Shown here one piece after another: positions 34,216-42,906 of a DNA stretch of 56,302 bases. Origin of the DNA: Oscillospiraceae bacterium. Its GTDB lineage: Bacteria; Bacillota; Clostridia; Oscillospirales; CAG-272. A program made the position numbers and the translations under genes. Positions within the stretch are counted from its first letter, which is position 1; every line of letters starts with the position of its first letter. Below the pieces are notes generated by a model. The model did not search any database. It was not told the DNA's origin and saw nothing but the letters and a program-made list of their open reading frames with translations. Where the stretch lies: assembly GCA_015064805.1 (NCBI GenBank), contig SVRN01000001.1:122302-178603 (forward strand), read 5' to 3'.

Positions 34216-37200
34216 CTATGCAAGCAGAGAGCGAATAATTTCCAGATTTTTTTGATAACGTGCTACGCCTGGGCATGCGTGACAGAGCTTTTCATAAATT
34301 TCGATCGCCTTTTTCAAATATTCTGCTTTCTCGCGCCCACGGGAGATCAGGGCGAGTTTATAATAGGATATAGCAAGGTCATCGTGGCTTTCTATTGTTC
34401 TTGTCGCCTGCACCAGTTGCTCATCGATGGCAAGCGACTTCTCATAATACGCTTTCGCGCCGTTAAGATCACCATGAGACTTGCAGATGTCGCCAAGCTT
34501 GTTATAATTGACCGACAAATCGCGACGCGCCTCTACCGTTCCTGTTTTTTGCACCAGTTGCTCGCTGATGGCAAGCGCCTTCTCATAATACGCCTTCGCG
34601 CCGTCAAGGTCGCCATGGGACAGGCAGATATAGCCGAGTCTCTCATAACTGATCGACAGATCACGGCGCGCCTCTACCGTTCCCGTCTCCTGCGCCAATT
34701 GCTCGCGGATGGTAAGAGCCTTCTCATAATACGTCTTCGCGCCGTCAAGGTTACCGCGAGACTGGCAGATATCGCCGAGTCTCTCATAACTGATCGACAG
34801 ATCACGGCGCGCCTCTACCGTTCTCGTCTCCTGCGCCAATTGTTCGCAGATGGCAAGCTTTTTTTCATAATAGGCCATCGCGCCGTCAAGGTCGCCATGG
34901 GAATTGCAGATATCGCCGAGTCTCTCATAACTGATCGACAGATCACGTCGCGCCCCTACCGTTCCTGTCTCCTGCACCAGTTGCTCGCTGGTGGCAAGAG
35001 TCTTCTCATAATACGTCTTCGCGCCGTCAAGGTCGCCACGGGACTTACAGATATCGCCGAGATTGCTATAACTGATTGACAGATCACGGCGCGCATCTAC
35101 TGTTTCTGTTTCCTGCACCAATTGTTCGCAGATGGCAAGCATTTTTTCATAATACGCCTTCGCGCCGTCAAGGTCACCACAAGACTGGCAGATATAGCCG
35201 AGTTTCTCATAACTGATCGCCAGATCACGGCGCGCCTCTACCGTTCCTGTCTCCTGCGCCAATTGTTCGCAGATGGCAAGCTTTTTTTCATAATAGGCCG
35301 TCGCGCCGCCAAGGTCGCCATGGGACTTGCAGATATCGCCGAGTCTCTCATAACTGATCGACAGATCACTGCGTGCCTGTACCGTTCCTGTCTCCTGCGC
35401 CAATTGTTCGCAGATGGCAAGAGTCTTCTCATAATACGCCTTCGCGCCGATAAGGTCACCACAAGACTTGCAGATATCGCCGATTTTATTATAGCTGATT
35501 GACAGATCACGGCGCGCCTCTACCGTTCCCGTCTCCTGCACCAGTTGCTCGCAGATGGCAAGCGCCTTCTCATAATACGCCTTCGCGCCGTCAAGGTCGC
35601 CATGGGACTGACAGATGCCGCCGAGTCTCGCATAACTGATTGATAGATCACGGCGCGCCTCTACCGTTCCGGTCTCCTGAGCCAATTGCTCGCAGATGGC
35701 AAGCTTTTTTTCATAATAGGCCTTCGCGCCGTCAAGGTCGCCATGGGAATTGCAGATATCGCCGAGTCTCTCATAACTGATCGCCAGATCACGGCGCGCT
35801 TCTACCGTTCCTGTCTCCTGCACCAGTTGCTCGCTGATGGCAAGAGTCTTCTCATAATACGTCTTCGCGCCGTCAAGGTCGCCACAAGACTTGCAGATAT
35901 CGCCAAGATTGTTATAACAGACCGACAGACCGCGGCGCGCCTGTACCGTTCCGGTTTCTTGAACCAGTTGCTCATCGATGGCAAGCGACTTCTCATAATA
36001 CGCCTCCGCGCCGTCAAGGTCGCCTTGGGAATTGCAGATATCGCCGAGTCTATTATAGCTGATTGACAGATCACGGCGCGCATCTACCGTTCCCGTCTCC
36101 TGCACCAGTTGCTCGCAGATGGCAAGAGTCTTCTCGTAATACGCTTTCGCGGCGATAAGGTTACCATGAGACTCACAGATATCGCCGAGTCTTCCATAGC
36201 TGACCAATAGATTGCGGAGAATATTTTCGTTCTTTTCTTGTCTGCCCGAGTCCTTGATCAGTTGCTCCCCTTGGGCAAATTTTAACCTGGCAAGCTCCAA
36301 TTTTCCAAGAGCCCGGTAGGCTTCGCCGCATTCAATGACCGTCCAGAAGAGGTCGTCCAAGCGCCGGTCGTCGGGAGTTTCACGGTATTCACGCTCCATG
36401 ACGACGATCTTCTTTTCCCGCCATGCTACCGCGGTCTCATAATTTCGCTCGACGCCCTCGCCCTCCTCATACATCTTCACCAGCTTGTCGATCGCCTCCA
36501 TCAGCCCTGCCTCGGCGGCAGAGGTGATCAGCGAGACGGCGCGGGCGTGATCAACCTCCACGTCAACACCGCCAAGATAGGCGAGTCCGATAAAGAAGTT
36601 GTGTTGAGGATCCTCGTCGTTTTCCTTGATCGCAAGGTCTCTGATGGCAATTTGAAGTGCCTCAGTCAAGGCACCCTCGTCGTGCGCGTCGGTCGGAATG
36701 GGAATATTTTCATATTTTGCGGCGAGCTCGCCATGGTCGGTCTCTACCATCTCTGCAGGGAGAATGGTTTTTTTGGCATCTCGTGCCATGGGGTATTCCA
36801 CCGTCATGACGTAATTCTTCTCGTTGACCAGATTGGGCGTGACGGCAAGGACGAACAGCCCGCTTTTATCCAGTGCATCCCGGATAGCGTCGTTGAAATT
36901 CTCGCCCGGTGTGAGGAATTCGTCATACCAGATGGCGATATCCCGACAAAACTCATTTTTATGGATCAGCCGCATCAGCTCCTGTGCGTGCTTGCGGTCC
37001 TTTTTGCGATAGCTGAGGAAGACGTAAGCGTCAAACGCCGCGCGGATCTTCTCCGCCAGCTCGTCTCCAATCAGGATGGAGGAGAGATAGGTTTTGAATT
37101 TTTCTTCATAAGGAACGGCGGTAGGGTCATATCCGTTCTTGTCCAAAAATTGCAGATCGCCGCATTTTTGATTGAAGATTTCCTCAAGACCGCTTTCCTG

Positions 37201-37530
37201 CATCAAAGGCAGAACGGGGATGTGGTGCTCAATAGCAAAGGGAAATTCAACGTCCAACGCGTGGTTGGGCGTGCATAGGAGCTCCGTCGTTACGGGCATG
37301 ACGAAAAGCTGCATTTGCGTCAGATCGTCCAGAAAGTCCGCGTCGCGCGGTGTGTTCACGTCCTCGGCGTACCAGACGGCGCAGTTCTGCTGCTCCAGAA
37401 TTTCGTTGGAAATTCCCTCAAAAAAGCGCTCGAAGTCCTTGGGGTGACAGCAGAAATAAACCCTCGGCTTACCCTGAGGGGAGGATGCTCCTCTCGTTTT
37501 GTATTTCAAATGATATTGCAGATCCGACAT
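34216..37530 (-). CDS. Double TIR / SEL1 / tetratricopeptide-repeat protein
   Basis: A 1104-aa cytoplasmic protein. Residues 22-150 form a divergent TIR-like domain (VYFCCHPKDFERF, FVMPVTTELL). Residues 168-290 form a clear TIR domain (YVFLSYRKKDRKHAQEL, WYDEFLTPGENF, VLAVTPNLV); Glu210 in PGENF is at the position of the NAD-cleaving Glu in active TIR enzymes. A SEL1-like region follows at about residues 306-372, then thirteen near-identical 47-residue TPR units and a degenerate last one. TIR-TPR proteins of bacteria are often anti-phage sensors that deplete NAD; function here is inference. A promoter lies 30 bp upstream. Confidence 0.8.
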   Translation of the reverse strand: MSDLQYHLKYKTRGASSPQGKPRVYFCCHPKDFERFFEGISNEILEQQNCAVWYAEDVNTPRDADFLDDLTQMQLFVMPVTTELLCTPNHALDVEFPFAIEHHIPVLPLMQESGLEEIFNQKCGDLQFLDKNGYDPTAVPYEEKFKTYLSSILIGDELAEKIRAAFDAYVFLSYRKKDRKHAQELMRLIHKNEFCRDIAIWYDEFLTPGENFNDAIRDALDKSGLFVLAVTPNLVNEKNYVMTVEYPMARDAKKTILPAEMVETDHGELAAKYENIPIPTDAHDEGALTEALQIAIRDLAIKENDEDPQHNFFIGLAYLGGVDVEVDHARAVSLITSAAEAGLMEAIDKLVKMYEEGEGVERNYETAVAWREKKIVVMEREYRETPDDRRLDDLFWTVIECGEAYRALGKLELARLKFAQGEQLIKDSGRQEKNENILRNLLVSYGRLGDICESHGNLIAAKAYYEKTLAICEQLVQETGTVDARRDLSISYNRLGDICNSQGDLDGAEAYYEKSLAIDEQLVQETGTVQARRGLSVCYNNLGDICKSCGDLDGAKTYYEKTLAISEQLVQETGTVEARRDLAISYERLGDICNSHGDLDGAKAYYEKKLAICEQLAQETGTVEARRDLSISYARLGGICQSHGDLDGAKAYYEKALAICEQLVQETGTVEARRDLSISYNKIGDICKSCGDLIGAKAYYEKTLAICEQLAQETGTVQARSDLSISYERLGDICKSHGDLGGATAYYEKKLAICEQLAQETGTVEARRDLAISYEKLGYICQSCGDLDGAKAYYEKMLAICEQLVQETETVDARRDLSISYSNLGDICKSRGDLDGAKTYYEKTLATSEQLVQETGTVGARRDLSISYERLGDICNSHGDLDGAMAYYEKKLAICEQLAQETRTVEARRDLSISYERLGDICQSRGNLDGAKTYYEKALTIREQLAQETGTVEARRDLSISYERLGYICLSHGDLDGAKAYYEKALAISEQLVQKTGTVEARRDLSVNYNKLGDICKSHGDLNGAKAYYEKSLAIDEQLVQATRTIESHDDLAISYYKLALISRGREKAEYLKKAIEIYEKLCHACPGVARYQKNLEIIRSLLA
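34388..36221 (-). repeat. Thirteen tandem 141-bp repeats (TPR units)
   Basis: Period checked directly on the nucleotide sequence: the same TCACGGCGCG word recurs at 34661 and 34802, exactly 141 bp apart. Each unit encodes one 47-residue TPR with consensus RRDLSISYERLGDICKSHGD and onward. The nucleotide identity between units is high, so copy number may vary between strains. Confidence 0.85.
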
Positions 37531-37559
37531 GACGTACCTCCATGATGTTCGATATATTT

Positions 37560-37588
37560 ATTTTAACATATGCTGAAGGGAATGGCAA
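37560..37588 (-). promoter_or_regulatory. Sigma-A promoter of the TIR-TPR gene
   Basis: On the minus strand, TTGCCA (37588-37583), 17 bp, TAAAAT (37565-37560), about 30 bp before the start codon. Confidence 0.6.
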
Positions 37589-37789
37589 GACCGAACTGCA
37601 AAATTTGCCCTGCGACAGACAGAAAAGTCCCCAAAAGTAGAGTTCTGTTTACTTCGTATCATAATTGCAGTGCTTATTTGTTTGAGCAGAAGCTTGAGTC
37701 TGCGCCTTGGCCGCCTGAAGAATCCCGCTTTCGACAATCAGCGCGGATGTCAAAAATCTTTGAAAACCAATTTACCTATATACTTTATG

Positions 37790-37818
37790 TTGAAATAGTT
37801 TCGCAATTGTGTTATAAT
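37790..37818 (+). promoter_or_regulatory. Sigma-A promoter upstream of the glycyl-radical operon
   Basis: TTGAAA (37790-37795), 17 bp, TATAAT (37813-37818). The following AAGTATCATCATTCAG is repeated after the promoter at 50936-50941. It leaves a leader of about 170 nt before the glycyl-radical gene. Confidence 0.65.
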
Positions 37819-37994
37819 AAAGTATCATCATTCAGAATGTCGATATGGCAGTGTGCTTTCCTTGGTGCCCGGACGTCCGAACAAGTAGAAACAGATGGTA
37901 TCCGGCTGTTTAGTGTTATGATCTGACGTGTATTACGCAGATATTATTGCGTAATATTTAACCATAGCAAAACGATAATATGACGGAGGAAAAT

Positions 37995-39980
37995 ATGAAA
38001 AACGAACTCTACCGCTTCATACTCAATAAAGAGCATCATCAGTACCGCAGACGCATCGATTGGAATCTTGCTGCTGAATATTGTGCGCTCGGACTTTCCC
38101 CGGATGAGCGAATGAGCGATCGGTTTTCGCGGATGTGCCGCGAGGAGAGGGCGGTTATTCTCCCCGGTGAACAGATCGTATTGATTCGAACGATAGAAAA
38201 TTTACCTGATATTTTCACCGAGGGCGAGTGGACGGAAATAAAAGAAAATCACTATATCCACGAACTGGGCTATCATTCTAACCTTGCTCCTGATTATTAC
38301 AGCACAATAGCGTCGGGACTTCTTGCCAAAAGAGAATTTGCGGACGAGTACGGTAAACGAGCGATCGATAGCGTGATTGCTCTTGCCGATCAGTATCTGG
38401 AGGAAGCAAAGAGAATCGGAAGAGACGATCTTGTGGAAATCTTTACGAGAATTCCTCGCTACGGAGCGAGAACCTTCAGAGAAGCCTTGCAATTCTTCAG
38501 AATATTGCACTTCGCCTTGTGGCTCGAGGGAAATTATCACGTAACCGTCGGCAGATTCGATAAGCATATATATCCCTACCTCAAAAACGATATGGAAAAG
38601 GGAATCATCACCGAAGACGAGGCGCTTGATTTGCTTTGTGATTTCTTCCTCTCGTTCAATAAGGATTCCGATCTTTATCCCGGCGTTCAGCAGGGCGATA
38701 ACGGTCAGAGCATGATGCTTGGCGGTGTGGATGAAAACGGAAACGAGGTATTTAATCTTCTTTCGGCGCTCTGCCTTAAGGCGTCTGCGAGAAATAAGAT
38801 GATAGACCCCAAAATCAATCTCCGTGTCAATAAAAACACGGACATAGAAATATTTAAGCAGGCGACCGAGCTGACCCGGTGCGGACTTGGATTTCCACAG
38901 TATTCAAACGATGACGTAGTGATCCCCGCCCTCGAGGCACTCGGATACGAGCATAAGGATGCCACGGATTATACCGTTGCGGCCTGCTGGGAATTTATCA
39001 TTCCCGCGGTGGGCGCAGACATTGCGAATATTGCAGCCCTCTCCTATCCCAAGGCGGTTGATATCGCCTTGCATACCGCTCTTCTGTCGTCGGAGACCTA
39101 CGCTGATTTCTTCAACGCAGTAAAAACGGAAATAGAGAAAGAATCGGAAAGAATATGCAGCTCTATTAACAACGTGTGGTTCGTACCCTCACCGCTGATG
39201 AGAACGCTGATGAATACCGATATCAGCGGCAAGGGGAAGTATCATAATTTCGGCATACACGGAACGGGGATCGCGACCGCTTCGGACTCTCTCGCCGCCA
39301 TCAAGAAATACGTTTTTGAAGACAAAAGCATAGACAAAGGGAGCCTGATCACTGCCGTGGACTCGAATTTTGAAAACGATCCGGAGCTTCTCAATCTTTT
39401 GCGCTATCATTCGCCCAAGCTCGGAAATAACGACGATTTTGTGGATAGCATCGCAACCGAGCTTCTGGATGCGTTTGCCGATTCGCTATCGGGAAGAGTC
39501 AACTGTCTGGGCGGCGTTTATCGAGCAGGTACCGGAAGCGCGATGTACTATCTCTGGCACGCAAACGAGATTGGTGCCTCGCCCGACGGCAGACGCCTCG
39601 GCGAGCCGTTTGGCACGAATTTCTCAGTCAGCCTTTTTGCAAGAATCCATGGGCCGATATCCGTGATTGCTTCTATGACCAAGCCACACGTGGAACGAGC
39701 GATCAACGGCGGCCCCCTCACGCTCGAATTCCATAGTAGCGTATTTGACGACGTTGACGGTATTGAAAAAATAGCCATGCTCGTGAAACGCTACGTAGCG
39801 CTTGGCGGTCATCAGCTTCAGCTGAACACGGTCAATAAAGAGGTTTTGCTTGAGGCTCAGAAAAACCCCGAGGCATATAGAAATCTGATCGTAAGAATTT
39901 GGGGCTGGAGCGCCTATTTCGTTGAGCTTTCGCCCGAATATCAGAACCATGTCATAGCAAGGCAGGAATATTCTGTATGA
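37995..39980 (+). CDS. Glycyl-radical enzyme of unassigned function
   Basis: A 661-aa member of the pyruvate-formate-lyase/diol-dehydratase superfamily. The start at 37995 has GGAGG upstream. The catalytic thiyl Cys is Cys331 in AACWEFIIPAVG; Glu333 follows in the Cys-x-Glu pattern shared with dehydratases such as GCVE enzymes, but the Trp between is unusual. The glycyl radical site is Gly637 in RIWGWSAYF, 24 residues before the end. At 661 aa it is shorter than the usual 760-850. It overlaps its activase by ATGA. Substrate unknown; the third operon gene hints at carbohydrate. Confidence 0.85.
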   Translation: MKNELYRFILNKEHHQYRRRIDWNLAAEYCALGLSPDERMSDRFSRMCREERAVILPGEQIVLIRTIENLPDIFTEGEWTEIKENHYIHELGYHSNLAPDYYSTIASGLLAKREFADEYGKRAIDSVIALADQYLEEAKRIGRDDLVEIFTRIPRYGARTFREALQFFRILHFALWLEGNYHVTVGRFDKHIYPYLKNDMEKGIITEDEALDLLCDFFLSFNKDSDLYPGVQQGDNGQSMMLGGVDENGNEVFNLLSALCLKASARNKMIDPKINLRVNKNTDIEIFKQATELTRCGLGFPQYSNDDVVIPALEALGYEHKDATDYTVAACWEFIIPAVGADIANIAALSYPKAVDIALHTALLSSETYADFFNAVKTEIEKESERICSSINNVWFVPSPLMRTLMNTDISGKGKYHNFGIHGTGIATASDSLAAIKKYVFEDKSIDKGSLITAVDSNFENDPELLNLLRYHSPKLGNNDDFVDSIATELLDAFADSLSGRVNCLGGVYRAGTGSAMYYLWHANEIGASPDGRRLGEPFGTNFSVSLFARIHGPISVIASMTKPHVERAINGGPLTLEFHSSVFDDVDGIEKIAMLVKRYVALGGHQLQLNTVNKEVLLEAQKNPEAYRNLIVRIWGWSAYFVELSPEYQNHVIARQEYSV

Positions 39981-40735
39981 AGGGCATCATATTCGACGTC
40001 AAGGAAATGGCACTGCACGACGGCCCGGGAATACGGACTACCGTGTTCCTCAAAGGCTGCCCGCTTCGATGCAAGTGGTGTCACAATCCCGAGGGTTTGC
40101 ATCAGGCGAGTGAGCTTATGTTCAAATATTCGCTCTGTAAGGGCTGCAACCGTTGCAGAAAAGAGTGTGAGCATCCGGAATGTAAGCCCTTTGCCAGATG
40201 CGTGCGCGCCTGTCCGGAGGGGCTTTTACAGATCGTAGGTGAGTCCATAGAGGCTACGGAGCTTGCCGCACGGATTGAAGACGGTGCCAAGATTCTTGGT
40301 GACTCTTTTGGCGGCGTTACCTTCTCGGGCGGTGAACCGCTGATGCAGTGGAAATTTCTTCTTGAGACGGTAAAAATGCTCGGCAAGTATCACCTTGCCA
40401 TTGAAACCTCGGGCCATGCCGAGAAATCGGTATTCCGTGAGGTCTTGGAAAAAATGGATCTTGTCATGATGGACATAAAGCTTGCCGATCCCGAGGCTCA
40501 TAAATATTATACAGGTGTTGACAATTCGCTCATATTAAGCAATCTGAAAGAGCTTCAAGCGAGCGGAAAGCCCCATATCATACGGACCCCGCTCATCCCC
40601 GGAATTACGGATACCGAAGAAAATCTACGCCGCATAGAGTGCATCGTCGGGGACAGCAAATGGGAACGCTTGCCCTATAATAAATTGGCAGGCGCCAAGT
40701 ACGGTATGCTTGGATTGAAATACGAGCTTGATTGA
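39977..40735 (+). CDS. Glycyl-radical enzyme activating enzyme (radical SAM)
   Basis: A 252-aa radical-SAM activase that puts the radical on the partner enzyme. The SAM cluster is Cys28, Cys32, Cys35 in GCPLRCKWCHNPEG. A Cys-rich ferredoxin-like insert at about residues 54-78 has the ligands CKGCNRC, CEHPEC and CVRACPEG. GGEPLMQW is the SAM-binding GGE motif. Its ATG lies inside the stop of the glycyl-radical gene, so production of the two is coupled. Confidence 0.93.
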   Translation: MKGIIFDVKEMALHDGPGIRTTVFLKGCPLRCKWCHNPEGLHQASELMFKYSLCKGCNRCRKECEHPECKPFARCVRACPEGLLQIVGESIEATELAARIEDGAKILGDSFGGVTFSGGEPLMQWKFLLETVKMLGKYHLAIETSGHAEKSVFREVLEKMDLVMMDIKLADPEAHKYYTGVDNSLILSNLKELQASGKPHIIRTPLIPGITDTEENLRRIECIVGDSKWERLPYNKLAGAKYGMLGLKYELD

Positions 40736-40755
40736 ACGAAGGAGCTATCCAACAT

Positions 40756-42276
40756 ATGATCATCCATTCTATTGAAGAAATAAAAGAATTTGCCGCAACG
40801 CGCAGAGCGGAAATCCGCACCGCAAGGGACAATTTGATCATAGCGGGCAAAACGTACTACGTCAGCGCTGACGGCAATGATAAGAACGACGGCAGATCTC
40901 CCGAGAGTGCTTGGAAAACGCTTGAAAAAGTATCAGCGGCAGAGCTTCTTCCGGGTGACGGCGTTCTTTTTCAAAGGGGAGACCTTTTCCGTGGGATGGT
41001 TGTCGCAAAGCCCGGCGTAAGCTACGGAGCATACGGAGAAGGGGAGAAGCCGAGAATATACGGCGGCCCTTGTGATTTTGCCAATCCCGAGCTTTGGATC
41101 CCTTATGATCCGTCCCGTGGAATCTGGAAATACAGAGATAAAATAACCGACTGCGGGACACTCGTTTTCAATCACGGAGAAGCGCATTCAAGAAAGCTCA
41201 TTCCGTCATACCGACATGGAAAATTCGTTTGCAGAGACAACGAGGAGCAGGATTTTGACGTAAGAACCGAAATGACGCTCGACCTCGATATATTTTGCCA
41301 TTACGATGCAAATCTTACCACGACACCCTCCAAGGGAGAGGATTTTCCCGTTCCCGTGATGGATAAGCAATGCTACGGCGATCTTTATCTTCGATGCGAC
41401 AAAGGAAATCCCGGTGAGGTCTTTGATTCTATCGAGGCTATAACCTGGCTTCCCGCATTTTACGTTCGCAGAAGTGATAACGTAAGAATCGATAACATTT
41501 GCATAAAATATGCAAAATTCGGAGTTAGCGCCGCCGGTGTATCGGTTCGCGGACTTAAGGTAACCAACTGTGAGATCGGTTGGATCGGCGGAAACATTCA
41601 GAACTATCTCGGACTTGACCCGAACTATATCCCCGGTAAGCGCGGAAGCGTTACGCGATATGGAAACGGCGTGGAAATTTATGGCGGCTGTGATGATTAC
41701 GAGGTATCGAATTGTTATATCTATCAGTCTTACGATGCGGGAATCACTCACCAGATCAGCACGAGGGGCAATAAATATGAGCTCAAAAATATTCTCTATC
41801 GAGATAACCTGATAGAGAATTGTGTTTATTCGATAGAGTATTTTCTTGAAAAGGAAAACGGTGATACCGAAAGCCTGATAAAAAACTGCAAAATATGCGG
41901 AAACGTGATGCTTGATTCCGGTTACGGTTGGGGACAACAGCGTCACAACGTTAACACCCCCGCGCATATCAAGGGCTGGAGCTATGAAAATACTGCAAAG
42001 GATTTTGAAATCACGGACAACGTTTTTGCTGGCGCCGCATATCGCATGATACATATCGTTGCAAAGGAAGAGGAAAGCCTTCCCACCATGCGAAAAAACA
42101 CCTATGCCCAGAAGATTGGATTCACGCTCGGCCAATACGGTGTCAATCACGACGTCGAGCCTCCGATTTTGCCTTTTGACGAAAACGCAAAGGATGTAAT
42201 CGCGACTGCCCTTTGTGAGCCCGATGCAAACATTGTTGTCATTCCTGATGGTGACGCTCGTGTTTTCAATACTTAA
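40756..42276 (+). CDS. Cytoplasmic right-handed parallel beta-helix protein (polysaccharide-lyase-like)
   Basis: A 506-aa protein with no signal peptide. The start at 40756 is chosen because AAGGAG lies 11 nt upstream, rather than the TTG at 40732. After YYVSADGNDKNDGRSPESAWKTL, typical of secreted pectate-lyase-like beta-helix proteins, the body is a run of short strands with many Asn and Gly turns (VRIDNICIKY, LKVTNCEIGWIGG, YEVSNCYIYQSYDAG). It resembles polysaccharide lyases or glycoside hydrolases with a beta-helix. The intracellular location suggests it acts on imported oligosaccharides. It follows the activase after 20 nt. Confidence 0.78.
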   Translation: MIIHSIEEIKEFAATRRAEIRTARDNLIIAGKTYYVSADGNDKNDGRSPESAWKTLEKVSAAELLPGDGVLFQRGDLFRGMVVAKPGVSYGAYGEGEKPRIYGGPCDFANPELWIPYDPSRGIWKYRDKITDCGTLVFNHGEAHSRKLIPSYRHGKFVCRDNEEQDFDVRTEMTLDLDIFCHYDANLTTTPSKGEDFPVPVMDKQCYGDLYLRCDKGNPGEVFDSIEAITWLPAFYVRRSDNVRIDNICIKYAKFGVSAAGVSVRGLKVTNCEIGWIGGNIQNYLGLDPNYIPGKRGSVTRYGNGVEIYGGCDDYEVSNCYIYQSYDAGITHQISTRGNKYELKNILYRDNLIENCVYSIEYFLEKENGDTESLIKNCKICGNVMLDSGYGWGQQRHNVNTPAHIKGWSYENTAKDFEITDNVFAGAAYRMIHIVAKEEESLPTMRKNTYAQKIGFTLGQYGVNHDVEPPILPFDENAKDVIATALCEPDANIVVIPDGDARVFNT

Positions 42277-42504
42277 AGCTTGAGTGCATGGATAACGAAA
42301 AAAGCAGGAATGGACAAAGTGCGTTACGAATCATGTCCTGAAATTTTGATATCGTCAGTGTTTGGCAAAAGCCAAGATCTTTTAACAATCGCATTACGCT
42401 AATAAGCGGTATGGAGCACTCGATCGTCGACGGATCGTCGAACTTATAGCTATATTGTATTGTGGCATCCTGAATGTCGTACTCTTTACAAAACGCTTTC
42501 AATG
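42277..42504. other. Decayed intergenic segment
   Basis: About 230 bp between the beta-helix gene and the TipAS remnant. An ORF on the minus strand (42266-42535) is open, but I cannot match it to a family and its start lies inside the TipAS coding frame. No terminator is obvious after the beta-helix gene. Confidence 0.35.
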
Positions 42505-42801
42505 CCTCATACAAAAGAGAAGTGGGCAGAGGCAAACGATGGCATGATGGCGATCTTTTCCGAGCTTGCCGCGTGCCGAGCGAGCGGTGCGAGTGCCGAT
42601 TCGGATAAGGCGCGGGCCCTTGTTGCCAAGCTTCAGGCGCACATCACGGAAAACTACTACACCTGCACCGACGAGATCCTTGCAGGACTGGGGAAGATAT
42701 ACGCCCTCGACGAGCGCTTCAAGCAAAACATCGACAAGTACGGCGAGGGAACGGCTGCGTTTGCGGCCGATGCGATTGCCGCTTACACGAGTGAAATTTG
42801 A
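42505..42801 (+). pseudogene. TipAS antibiotic-binding domain remnant (MerR/TipA regulator)
   Basis: The frame encodes only the C-terminal ligand-binding domain of a TipA-type MerR regulator: MMAIFSELAACRASGASADS, ITENYYTCTDEILAGLG, ALDERFKQNIDKYGEGTAAF. The DNA-binding and coiled-coil parts (about 110 residues) are missing and no suitable start is seen, so the gene appears 5'-truncated. It lies about 100 bp before a MATE pump, which a complete TipA-like protein may once have controlled. Confidence 0.7.
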
Positions 42802-42906
42802 ATCACTCCCAATGATGAACGACTCGGGGTTAACGCAACCTGTAATCGTTTATTGGCATTTTAAAAAATGACATGATGGTGTTATCGCAAAGGAGATGAT
42901 AGAAGA

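Larger units (their letters stand above)
37531..37994. other. Intergenic region between divergent TIR-TPR and glycyl-radical operons
   Basis: A 464-bp gap that carries one promoter for each flanking operon. I see no complete gene in it. The bases at about 37789-37835 closely match the region before the truncated dehydrogenase at 50968, so part of this gap is a duplicated promoter segment. Confidence 0.6.

Noticed and set aside
34252-36066. Plus-strand open frames within the TPR array
   Set aside because: They are antisense translations of the 141-bp repeats, and repeat only because the TPR array does.
34388-36221. Possible CRISPR array
   Set aside because: The period of 141 bp is fully coding, with no short repeat plus unique spacer pattern.
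42266-42535. Minus-strand gene of 89 codons
   Set aside because: No family match could be made, its start lies within the TipAS frame and no ribosome-binding site is seen.
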